Below, in pieces: positions 8,665-15,832 of a stretch of DNA of 64,000 nucleotides (positions are counted from its first letter, which is position 1; each line of letters starts with the position of its first letter). The position numbers and the translations under genes are program-made. The stretch comes from Gemmatimonadaceae bacterium (GTDB lineage Bacteria; Gemmatimonadota; Gemmatimonadetes; Gemmatimonadales; Gemmatimonadaceae): the NCBI GenBank assembly GCA_020846935.1, contig JADLCY010000007.1, forward strand, positions 83,686-147,685, in the 5' to 3' direction. The notes under the pieces were generated by a model. It was not told the origin of the DNA. It saw nothing but the letters and a program-made list of their open reading frames with translations, and ran no database searches.

Positions 8665-9030
8665 ATGACCAGAACCCTGGACCTGCTGGAACGAAAGCCC
8701 GGTGTCCGCTGCTGCGATGCCAGCGCGCGACCCACGTTGACGTTCGATGAGGCTACGTCGATCGCGGCCGACTTCGACATGCTCGCGCATCCCGTGCGGT
8801 TGCAGCTGCTGGATGTGCTCGCCCGAAACGAAGGGCGGGTCTGCGTGTGCGACCTGGAGTCCGCCGTCCCGGTGAAGCAACCGACGGTCTCCCATCACCT
8901 CCGGCTGCTTCGTGAGGCTGGGCTCGTGGAATCGGAGCGCATCGGTGTGTGGGCCCACTACCGCGTGAATCGCGAGCGCCTCGCTGGCATGCGCCAGCGA
9001 CTGGTGGATCGCCTGAAGGACCTGACCTGA
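8665..9030 (+). CDS. arsR: ArsR-family As(III)-responsive repressor
   Basis: 121 residues, winged helix-turn-helix of the ArsR/SmtB family: LAHPVRLQLLDVL, recognition helix KQPTVSHHLRLLREAGLV, and wing ERIGVWAHYRV. C60 and C62 in RVCVCDLES match the classical CxCDL arsenite site in the DNA-binding helix. An extra Cys pair (C16-C17) in the N-terminal extension may supply a third thiolate. The frame is also open upstream from a TTG at 8611, but that is the -35 box itself, so ATG 8665 is chosen. It heads the ars cluster and most likely represses it through the palindrome at 8621-8645. Confidence 0.93.
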   Translation: MTRTLDLLERKPGVRCCDASARPTLTFDEATSIAADFDMLAHPVRLQLLDVLARNEGRVCVCDLESAVPVKQPTVSHHLRLLREAGLVESERIGVWAHYRVNRERLAGMRQRLVDRLKDLT

Positions 9031-9047
9031 AGCGAGTGCACCGACGA

Positions 9048-9209
9048 ATGAAGCCACCCATGCATCTCCAGTCCTCCGACGCTGCCCCGTTTCGTCGGGA
9101 TGTGCCCCGCCCGGCACTCCGACCAACGGTCTATTGCCCGCACGCCCACGCACCGGAGGACTGCGCGGCGCACGCGGCCTGCCCGATGGGGCGGGAGGCG
9201 CACGCGTGA
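9048..9209 (+). CDS. Small Cys/His-rich protein in the ars operon (53 residues, unknown)
   Basis: Starts at ATG 9048 (alternative ATG 9060) 17 bp after arsR and ends in a GTGA overlap with the acetyltransferase start, the arrangement of a coupled gene. Its second half, VYCPHAHAPEDCAAHAACPM, holds three cysteines and three histidines; the first half is basic and proline-rich. I recognise no family. It may be a metal(loid)-binding peptide or chaperone, or a chance frame that helps translation restart. Support comes only from context and composition. Confidence 0.35.
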   Translation: MKPPMHLQSSDAAPFRRDVPRPALRPTVYCPHAHAPEDCAAHAACPMGREAHA

Positions 9210-9664
9210 GCGACGACGCGATCGGACCCGTGCGGCTGCGCGCCGCCGGCTCCGATGACCTGGGAGCGGTGCGCGAGCTGCTGAACGCGTCGCACCTGAT
9301 CACTGACGGCCTGGAGGATCAGTTCGGTCCGGCGTACGTCGTCGCCGACTGCGCGGGTCGCGTCGTCGGGGCCGAAGGCATCGAGCGCTACGAGCGCGCA
9401 GGTCTGCTCCGCTCCGCGGTCGTGGACGAGCGCTTCCGTGGCCGGGGCCTGGGTGATGAACTCACGCGCGATCGACTCGCGTGGGCCAGGACCGAGGGGC
9501 TGGAAGAAGTCTGGCTTCTGACGACGACGGCGTCGGAATTCTTTCCGCGTTTCGGGTTCGCGGCGGCGGATCGAGCCGCGGCACCGAGCGCGTTGCAGCA
9601 GTCCGTCGAGTTCCGCGAGGCATGCCCGGCGAGCGCCGTTGCCATGCGCCTGCGGTTGACATGA
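9206..9664 (+). CDS. arsN2: ArsN2-type GNAT N-acetyltransferase
   Basis: 152 residues from GTG 9206. GNAT fold: VRLRAAGSDDLGAVRELL (first strand/helix), LLRSAVVDERFRGRGLGDEL (acetyl-CoA motif A with R/Q-x-x-G-x-G/A), and VWLLTTTASEFFPRFGF (motif B). The run LLTTTA..FF..FGF and the late SAV(A)M segment are typical of the arsenic-associated GNATs, some of which acetylate organoarsenicals such as arsinothricin. The protein is probably cytosolic. It is coupled by GTGA to the small ORF before it and ends within an ATGA next to the arsM frame. The substrate here is not provable from sequence. Confidence 0.85.
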   Translation: MSDDAIGPVRLRAAGSDDLGAVRELLNASHLITDGLEDQFGPAYVVADCAGRVVGAEGIERYERAGLLRSAVVDERFRGRGLGDELTRDRLAWARTEGLEEVWLLTTTASEFFPRFGFAAADRAAAPSALQQSVEFREACPASAVAMRLRLT

Positions 9665-9687
9665 CGAGACTCCGGGAGAAACACACC

Positions 9688-10623
9688 ATGACGAAGGAAC
9701 GAAGCTGTTGTGGTCCGACGTGCTGCGGCGACGATGCGCCGAGCGCGATCACCGTGGCAACGCCGGCGCTTGCGGCAACGCCGCCTGACAAGGGCGAGAC
9801 CGTGCGCGCCATCGTTCGGGAGCGCTACACATCGGCAGCGGAGCGCGCCGCCGAGGGTCATCAGGCGAGCTGCGGCTGCGGCACGACGTGCGCCGCGCCG
9901 GACGCGCAGGTGTGGGATCCCATCACGGTGGACCTGTACGAGCAGGGGCAGTTGGAGGGCATCCCCGCCGAGGCGCTGCTCGCGTCGCTTGGCTGCGGGA
10001 ATCCCACGGCACTGGCCGAACTCCAGACCGGTGAACGCGTGCTCGACCTCGGCTCTGGTGGCGGCATCGACGTCCTGCTCTCGGCGCGTCGCGTGGGTCC
10101 GTCGGGCAAGGCGTACGGACTCGACATGACCGATGCGATGCTGGCGCTGGCCCGCCAGAACCAGCAACGCAGCGGCCTGACCAACGTCGAATTCCTGCGA
10201 GGAGAGATCGAGAACATTCCGCTGCCGTCGAAGAGCATCGACGTGGTCATCAGCAATTGCGTGGTGAACCTGTCGGCGGACAAGCCTCGCGTGCTGCGGG
10301 AGGCGTTCCGTGTGCTCGCGCCCGGCGGTCGCTTTGCGATCTCCGATATCGTGCTGACCGGAGACCTTCCGCCGCAGGTACGTGAGAGCGTCGCGCTGTT
10401 CACCGGGTGCGTGAGCGGTGCGCTGACCGAAGACGAGTACGTGGCGCACCTTGGCGCGGCCGGGTTCGGAGAGATTTCCATCGAACCGACGCGCGTGTAC
10501 GAGCGTGGCGACGCGCAGGCATTGCTGGAGGCGGCGGGGTTGCCGCTGGATCCGCTGCTCGATCAGGTGACGGGCCGGGTGATGAGCGCCTTCGTGCGCG
10601 CAAAGCGGCCGATCGGGTCGTAG
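9688..10623 (+). CDS. arsM: Arsenite S-adenosylmethionine methyltransferase ArsM
   Basis: 311 residues. Methylates As(III) stepwise with SAM to methylated, volatile arsines. The SAM loop VLDLGSGGGIDVL lies at 118-130. The three family cysteines are C103 (LGCGNP), C191 (SNCVVNLS) and C241 (TGCVSGA). A Cys-rich N-terminal tail (C7, C8, C12, C13) and SCGCGTTC at 61-68 add possible metal sites. The start at 9688 follows GGGAG (9672-9676); an in-frame ATG at 9661 overlaps the arsN2 stop (ATGA) and would add nine residues. It is the last gene of the ars operon; dtd begins 45 bp later. Confidence 0.95.
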   Translation: MTKERSCCGPTCCGDDAPSAITVATPALAATPPDKGETVRAIVRERYTSAAERAAEGHQASCGCGTTCAAPDAQVWDPITVDLYEQGQLEGIPAEALLASLGCGNPTALAELQTGERVLDLGSGGGIDVLLSARRVGPSGKAYGLDMTDAMLALARQNQQRSGLTNVEFLRGEIENIPLPSKSIDVVISNCVVNLSADKPRVLREAFRVLAPGGRFAISDIVLTGDLPPQVRESVALFTGCVSGALTEDEYVAHLGAAGFGEISIEPTRVYERGDAQALLEAAGLPLDPLLDQVTGRVMSAFVRAKRPIGS

Positions 10624-10668
10624 CGGACAGGGCGGGCATGCGCGGGATGCGCCGCTAGATTCCCGCGC

Positions 10669-11118
10669 ATGCGAGCCCTGATTCAACGTGTGTCGCGCGG
10701 GAGCGTGGACGTGCGGGATGGCGACTCCACGCGGCGTACCGGCGAAATCACGCGCGGGTTCGTGGTCCTGGTGGGCTTCACGCATGGCGACACCGACGCA
10801 CACGTGCAGTGGATGGCCGACAAGATCGTCGGGCTGCGCGTCTTCGAGGATGGCGATGGCAAAATGAACCTTGCCCTCGCCGACGTGGGCGGTTCGGTCC
10901 TCGTCGTCTCGCAGTTCACCTTGTATGGAGACGTGCAGAAGGGGCGCCGACCCTCGTTCATCGACGCGGCGCGCCCCGAGGTGGCGATCCCCCTCTACGA
11001 GCGGTTCCTCGCGATGCTCCGTGCGCGCGGCATGACCGTCGCGGCCGGGGAGTTCGGGGCATCGATGGCGGTCGAACTCGCAAACGACGGACCCGTCACG
11101 CTGTGGCTCGAGCGATGA
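10669..11118 (+). CDS. dtd: D-aminoacyl-tRNA deacylase
   Basis: 149 residues, full length for the DTD family. It hydrolyses D-amino acids (and glycine) mis-attached to tRNA; a cytosolic homodimer. Diagnostic motifs are SQFTLYG at 81-87 (catalytic threonine region) and the Gly-cisPro motif GPVT at 141-144, plus the N-terminal MRALIQRVSRGSV. The TGA stop overlaps the ATG of maf (ATGA at 11115-11118), so the two quality-control enzymes are translated together. Confidence 0.96.
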   Translation: MRALIQRVSRGSVDVRDGDSTRRTGEITRGFVVLVGFTHGDTDAHVQWMADKIVGLRVFEDGDGKMNLALADVGGSVLVVSQFTLYGDVQKGRRPSFIDAARPEVAIPLYERFLAMLRARGMTVAAGEFGASMAVELANDGPVTLWLER

Positions 11119-11714
11119 GCGGCGTGCGCGTGATCCTCGCCTCGCAGTCGCCGCGCCGACGCGAGCTGCTTGGGCTCATCGGGATCGAGCATGAAGTGCG
11201 CCCGGCCGACATCGACGAGTCGCACTGGCCGGACGAGCCACCGGTGCCGCACGCGGAGCGGCTTGCCCGTGGCAAGGCGGCGAAGATCGCGGTGCTCGAG
11301 CCGGACGCGCTCGTCATCGCGGCAGACACGATCGTCGTGCTCGACGGCGACCTGCTCGGCAAACCGGCCGACCGCGCGGACGCGATGGCGACGTTAGGCA
11401 GGCTGTCGGGCCGGACGCACACGGTGCACACCGCGGTCGCCGTGGCGTGGCGAGGCGAGGTGCGTTCCGGCGTGGAATCGGTGGAGGTGACCTTCCGCCG
11501 CATCAACGACGCGACGATCGCGCGCTACGTCGACACCGGCGAACCGATGGACAAGGCCGGCGCGTACGGCATCCAGGGGTACGGCGCGACGATCGTGGAA
11601 CGCGTCCACGGCGACTACTTCGCGGTCATGGGTCTCCCGGTGGGCCGGATGATCGCCCTGCTGCGGGAGCTGGGCCTCGCGTACGACTTCGGCCCGGTTT
11701 CCGAGGGCCGATAG
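11115..11714 (+). CDS. maf: Maf-family nucleoside triphosphate pyrophosphatase
   Basis: 199 residues. Maf proteins hydrolyse non-canonical or modified NTPs (m5UTP, dTTP/UTP type) to NMP and PPi. The phosphate loop SQSPRRRELL at 10-19, catalytic D71 in VIAADTIV, the GKP motif at 82-84 and the late KAGAYGIQGYG are all present. The start ATG overlaps the dtd stop. It ends at a GC-rich hairpin shared with the convergent Spy-like gene. Which nucleotide is preferred cannot be told. Confidence 0.93.
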   Translation: MSGVRVILASQSPRRRELLGLIGIEHEVRPADIDESHWPDEPPVPHAERLARGKAAKIAVLEPDALVIAADTIVVLDGDLLGKPADRADAMATLGRLSGRTHTVHTAVAVAWRGEVRSGVESVEVTFRRINDATIARYVDTGEPMDKAGAYGIQGYGATIVERVHGDYFAVMGLPVGRMIALLRELGLAYDFGPVSEGR

Positions 11715-11734
11715 GCGGGCGCCGCGGCCCGCCT
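11713..11734. terminator. Hairpin between convergent genes (possible bidirectional terminator)
   Basis: Perfect 8-bp stem AGGCGGGC/GCCCGCCT (11713-11720 and 11727-11734), 6-base loop, overlapping the maf stop codon and 16 bp from the 3' end of the minus-strand gene. No T-tract on either side. Confidence 0.5.
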
Positions 11735-11750
11735 GTCGGTCCCTGGACGC

Positions 11751-12113
11751 TCAGGAGCCCGGGCGGCGCATGTTGCGCATGGTCTCGACGTTCTTGTCGA
11801 AGACCGCCTTCTGTTCGTCGGTGAGGACGGCACGGATCTCGGCGTTCTGCTTCTGCCGGAGGTCCATCATCTTCTGACGGTCCGCATCGGACGGCGGCGT
11901 GCCAGGCGTGAACGCGGGCATCTCCTTCTGGAACTTCGCGACGATCGAGTCCACTTGCACCTTCTGCGCGTCGGTCAGGGTGATTCCCTGCATGAGCATC
12001 TCCATCATGCGGGCACCGCCGCGACCACCACCGCCGCCCTGCGCCATGGCGGCGGGAGCCGAGATCGCGCTGGCCAGCACGGCGAGCGCGACGGCAAGAA
12101 TCCATTTTTTCAC
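11751..12113 (-). CDS. Small periplasmic Spy/CpxP-like LTxxQ protein
   Basis: 120 residues. A Sec signal peptide (KKWILAVALAVLASAISAPAAMAQ, cleavage near 25) precedes a glycine-rich spacer and a helical region with two LTxxQ-type elements, ITLTDAQKVQVD and VLTDEQKAVFD. This is the signature of the Spy/CpxP family of ATP-independent periplasmic chaperones and stress sensors, which also includes metal-binding members. Methionine-rich RMMEMLMQG could bind metal or hydrophobic clients. It is monocistronic, between maf and the lipopolysaccharide genes. The 260 bp upstream (12114-12373) holds its promoter region; I see no other gene there. Confidence 0.75.
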   Translation of the reverse strand: MKKWILAVALAVLASAISAPAAMAQGGGGGRGGARMMEMLMQGITLTDAQKVQVDSIVAKFQKEMPAFTPGTPPSDADRQKMMDLRQKQNAEIRAVLTDEQKAVFDKNVETMRNMRRPGS

Positions 12114-12373
12114 GTTGCCTCCGGAGTTGGGGTAGAACGGCAGTCAGACCGATCCGTCCCGCGGATGTTAAGGCCGGGTCGCGTGAGCCGCGGTGATGCA
12201 CGCTTCGTCCAGTCTGCCGCCGACGCGGACTCAGCCGCGCTCGAGCCTCGCTGCCTTCTCCCGCCCTCGCGATTCGGCATATCGGCCACTAACACCAGCA
12301 TAGTGCCGAGCAGCGGCCATCCACCGTCAAGCGCAAGGTTCATGGTGGAAAGTCACCATGACCCGCCGTCGAG

Positions 12374-13411
12374 CTACCCGAGCGACCTCGAATATGTCGC
12401 CTTCCAGACGTCGACCTTCTCGAGGACATCGCGCACGGCGATGCGCGGCATTCGGTCGAGACGGTTCTCCATGCTGATCGGGTAGTCCTCCCCGGGCTCT
12501 CCGTAGGCGTCGACGATGAGGTCGTGGAACTTGCGCCAGGGGCCGGTGCGCTTGGGGTTGGTGTAGCCGATCAGCGAGATCACCGGGCGGTCCAGCGCCA
12601 CCGAGATATGCAACGGCCCGGTGTCCGGCGCGACGACGAGCGCCGAAGCATCGAGAATGCCCACCAGCCGGCGCAGGCCACTCCCCAGCATGCTCGTCGG
12701 TTTGTGCCTGGCTCTCTCCATGATCACGCGCTCGGCAGCGAGCTCCCTGGGCGATCTCCCTCCGACGAGCACCGGTTGCAGTCCGTAGTCGTGCCACAAC
12801 ACATCAGCGAGTTCGGCCCAGCGCTCCGGCATCCAGTCCTTCTGCGGCTTGCTGGTCGCGATCACCATCGCCACGGCGGGGCGCGAGAGCGAGGCGGTGA
12901 ACTCCTGCTGCCACGCGCGTTCGTTGTCCCAGGGCCCGAGGTGCCAGGCGACCGGCTCGCTGGCGATGCCTAACGCGCTCACGAACTCGAGGTACTGGTC
13001 CTGTACGTGCTGCCCCACCGGATGCGCCGGAATGCGATCGGTGGTGAAGAGCCAGTTGGCGTCGCGGGCCCGCGCGCGATCAAAGCCGAGCTTCACGGGT
13101 GCGCGCGTGAACGAGGTCACGAGACCGGCCTTGAAGTAGACCTGCAACGCGATCACGAGATCGAACGGCCGCTGGCGGAGTTCGCGACGAACGTCGAGAA
13201 ACGCGCGCCAGCCCTTCGAGCGGTCAAACTCCACGATGTCGTCGACGTGCCGATGCCCGCGCACGAGCGTCGCAGGCCCGGGTTGCAACACCCAGGTGAC
13301 GTGCGTGGACGGCGAGTGTCGCTTGAGTGCGTCGAGCACGGGGAGCACGTGCACGGCGTCGCCCACGGCGCTCATCATCACGATGCCGACCCGGTCGAGC
13401 GCCGCGGTCAC
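12374..13411 (-). CDS. Glycosyltransferase family 9 (heptosyltransferase-like)
   Basis: 345 residues from GTG 13411. GT9 architecture: N-terminal IVMMSAVGDAVHVLPVLDAL (acceptor loop), FDLVIALQVYFKAGLVTSF, and C-terminal nucleotide-sugar region APDTGPLHISVALDRPVISLIGYTNPKRTGPW, which carries the family's D-T-G-x-x-H-hydrophobic signature. It probably adds a heptose or hexose to lipid A-core on the cytosolic face of the inner membrane. It is the last gene of a coupled operon; its GTG overlaps the stop of the kinase gene (GTGA at 13408-13411). Confidence 0.88.
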   Translation of the reverse strand: MTAALDRVGIVMMSAVGDAVHVLPVLDALKRHSPSTHVTWVLQPGPATLVRGHRHVDDIVEFDRSKGWRAFLDVRRELRQRPFDLVIALQVYFKAGLVTSFTRAPVKLGFDRARARDANWLFTTDRIPAHPVGQHVQDQYLEFVSALGIASEPVAWHLGPWDNERAWQQEFTASLSRPAVAMVIATSKPQKDWMPERWAELADVLWHDYGLQPVLVGGRSPRELAAERVIMERARHKPTSMLGSGLRRLVGILDASALVVAPDTGPLHISVALDRPVISLIGYTNPKRTGPWRKFHDLIVDAYGEPGEDYPISMENRLDRMPRIAVRDVLEKVDVWKATYSRSLG

Positions 13412-14217
13412 TCCCACGGCATGTACTCCTCCAGCGCCGTGGCGCGGTCGTTCGCGCGCCGCGCCTCCTCGTGGCCAAGGAGACGTTCGATCTCCGCGAA
13501 GTCCTCGTCGGTCAGCGCCGGTTCGCCGCGGGCGTGGAACTTCTGCATGGAGCGCCGGAGCCGCTCGGTGTTGGCGGCTGCCATGTGGGGATCCCCGGCC
13601 GGCACGAAGCGCACGCGATCGACATCGAGCAGCACTGCCTGCAGCTCGCCACCGGCCGACGGGGAGAGCAACACGTTTTTCGCGTTGAGGTCCTGGTGCC
13701 ACGCGCCAGCGTCGAGCATCGCGGCGAGAAGTCGCGCGAGCGCGCGGTGCACGGGGGCACGATCGGCACCAGCCGCCGTGCCGATCGTCGTCGCGAGATC
13801 GAGTCCCTCGATTTCGAGGGTCACGACGTCGACGCGGCGCAGCAGCACGGCAGCCGGATAGGTCGCAAAGCCGACGATGGGTGGTGTGGGAACGCCAGCG
13901 CGCGCCAGCACCGCCGAGATGAGCAGCTCCGACGCCGCTGGCGTCGGCGGCAGCCACACGTCGCGAAGAATCGGCGCGAGCAGTCCACCATGCCACGCGT
14001 GCCGCACCACCACACGTGGGCCATCACCGAGAATCGGCGCGGAGTAGACCCTGCCGCGGCCCTGATACTCGCGGCGATCCGGATGACGGGACGCCCACTG
14101 ATGGAGGGTGTGGCCGCGAAGGATATCGGCGATCGCCCCGGTGTACCGCTCGTGTGCGACCGCGAGCGGGGAGATGCCTTCGATGCGTTTGTAGCCTTTC
14201 GGCAGCCGCAGGATCAT
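13408..14217 (-). CDS. Lipopolysaccharide kinase (Kdo/InaA/WaaP-like family)
   Basis: 269 residues with a minimal protein-kinase-like fold. The catalytic loop is HQDLNAKN (H174, D176, N181) and the metal-binding DxD-like motif is LLDVDRVRF (D198, D200), as in KdkA/WaaP sugar kinases. The N-terminal YQGRGRVYSAPI and VRHAWHGGLL resemble the 'GRG..' and 'RHY.RGG' of 3-deoxy-manno-octulosonic acid kinases. It probably phosphorylates core sugar on lipid A. ATG at 14217 overlaps the cyclase stop (ATGA) and the 3' end overlaps the heptosyltransferase start, so three genes are chained. Confidence 0.85.
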   Translation of the reverse strand: MILRLPKGYKRIEGISPLAVAHERYTGAIADILRGHTLHQWASRHPDRREYQGRGRVYSAPILGDGPRVVVRHAWHGGLLAPILRDVWLPPTPAASELLISAVLARAGVPTPPIVGFATYPAAVLLRRVDVVTLEIEGLDLATTIGTAAGADRAPVHRALARLLAAMLDAGAWHQDLNAKNVLLSPSAGGELQAVLLDVDRVRFVPAGDPHMAAANTERLRRSMQKFHARGEPALTDEDFAEIERLLGHEEARRANDRATALEEYMPWE

Positions 14218-15803
14218 CGCAGAGCGCGGAAGACGACGACGGGCTTCGGCTTGCCCCGCAGCGTGAGCGGATCCCGCGACTGGATCGCGTGTTCGCGCGT
14301 GAGTGCGGCGCGCAGCGGTTCCGACATCAGGATCTCTCCGCCGTCTGCCCAGTCGCAGACACGGCGCGCGGTGTTGACGGTGTCGCCGATCACCGTGTAC
14401 TCGAGTCGGCGTTCGGAGCCGGTGTACCCGGCAAACGCTTCGCCGTAGTTGAGTCCGATGCCGACGGAGATCTCCGGTCGGTCGTTGGCCCGCCAGCCGC
14501 GATTCAGCTCGTCGACGGCGTCGAGCATGTCGCGCGCTGCGGCGAGGGCCAGGTCGGGGTCGTCGGGGCTGCTGATCGGTGCTCCCCACTGCGCCATCAC
14601 GGCATCGCCGATGAACTTGTCGAGCGTGCCGCCGTGCCTGAACACACAGTCCACCATCTCGGTGAAGAACTCCGTCAGCAGGGCCGCCGTTTCGTCGGGT
14701 TCCATGCGTGCGGCAAGCGGTGTAAACCCGCGAATGTCGGCGAACAGCACGGCCACGTGACGCCGCTCTCCGCCGAGTCGAAGCGATTCCGGCATCGCCG
14801 CGATGCGCTCGGCCATGTGCGGCGTGAAGAACCGCTCGAAGTTCTCGCGGATGCGGGCCTCGAGCCGTATGCGCTCGCCGAAGCGGATGTTGTCGAGTGC
14901 GACCGCGCCGATGCCGGCGAAGGCGACGAGGAAGTCGAGGTCTTCGTCGGACACGCGCACGCTGGGGCGCGGTCCGTCGACGTAGAGCACGCCGAGCACG
15001 CGGCCTTCGGATGCGATGAGCGGGGCGCACCAGATGCTTCGCACCGTCTCCGTACCGCCCGCCGCGCCGGCATCGGCGTCGGAGACGATCGCCACCTTCT
15101 GCTCGACCACGGTCTTCACGAGCGCCAGGCTGACATCGCGCTCGGCGGGGGCGCCGGTCCGCGTGCGCGACGTTCGCGGGGAGAGCGTGCCGCCGCCGTC
15201 GTAGAGCCAGATCGCCACGTAATCGACGTCGAGCAGCCGAAACGTGAACTGGAGCATGCGGTCGAGGAGCCCCTCGACGGTGGTGGATCGCGTGAGCGCC
15301 TTCGAGACCTCCACGAGGAGCATGAGCTTCTGCCGGTCGCGCTGGACCTGCGTGACAGCGGGATCCGACCCCTCGATGGCGGCCTGCGAGCCGGTGGCCA
15401 GGAGCGCCTGTTCCAGCGCCTGGTCGGCGTCGGGTACGGGCACCTGCCGGATGATCGTCGTCCCGGCGCGGGCGGCGCGGCGGCGCACCTCGGCAGAGCT
15501 GTCGTCGATCAGCAGTTCGGTATGCTGCCTCACGTCGAACGACACCTTGCCGAACACGACGCGTTCGCCCGGCGTTAGGCGCGCCTCGGTCGTGCGCACG
15601 CCCTGGTAGAACGTTCCGTTGCTCGATCCGAGATCGCGGACCGTCACCGACGCGGCCTCGACCACGAGTTCGGCATGCCGACGCGAAACCGTGGGGTCGA
15701 GGACGGGTAAGTCACAGCTCAGGGCGCGGCCCAGCACGAGCGAGAGCCCCGGACGGAGCTCGAACGTGAGGTTGCCGTCGGCACTGACCAGGCGAAGCGT
15801 CAT
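14214..15803 (-). CDS. FHA-GAF-class III nucleotide cyclase
   Basis: 529 residues. FHA domain about 1-95 (GR at 25-26, SRRH at 40-43, SSNGTF at 60-65) for phosphothreonine binding; GAF domain about 150-310; class III adenylate/guanylate cyclase domain about 345-529. Metal aspartates are D356 (LFADIRGF) and D400 (DKFIGDAV); K396 fits ATP specificity, and RRLEYTVIGDTVNTARR closes the site. It probably makes cAMP in response to a phosphoprotein partner plus a small ligand sensed by GAF. There is no membrane segment. The start at 15803 is chosen because the upstream open frame is antisense to the next gene. First gene of the operon with the LPS kinase and heptosyltransferase. Confidence 0.92.
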   Translation of the reverse strand: MTLRLVSADGNLTFELRPGLSLVLGRALSCDLPVLDPTVSRRHAELVVEAASVTVRDLGSSNGTFYQGVRTTEARLTPGERVVFGKVSFDVRQHTELLIDDSSAEVRRRAARAGTTIIRQVPVPDADQALEQALLATGSQAAIEGSDPAVTQVQRDRQKLMLLVEVSKALTRSTTVEGLLDRMLQFTFRLLDVDYVAIWLYDGGGTLSPRTSRTRTGAPAERDVSLALVKTVVEQKVAIVSDADAGAAGGTETVRSIWCAPLIASEGRVLGVLYVDGPRPSVRVSDEDLDFLVAFAGIGAVALDNIRFGERIRLEARIRENFERFFTPHMAERIAAMPESLRLGGERRHVAVLFADIRGFTPLAARMEPDETAALLTEFFTEMVDCVFRHGGTLDKFIGDAVMAQWGAPISSPDDPDLALAAARDMLDAVDELNRGWRANDRPEISVGIGLNYGEAFAGYTGSERRLEYTVIGDTVNTARRVCDWADGGEILMSEPLRAALTREHAIQSRDPLTLRGKPKPVVVFRALR

Positions 15804-15832
15804 GAACCCGGAATATGTTACGTTTGACCGCC

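Noticed and set aside
13412..13996. Upstream part of the heptosyltransferase frame
   Set aside because: It is out-of-frame reading of the LPS-kinase gene; the GTG at 13411 starts the true protein.
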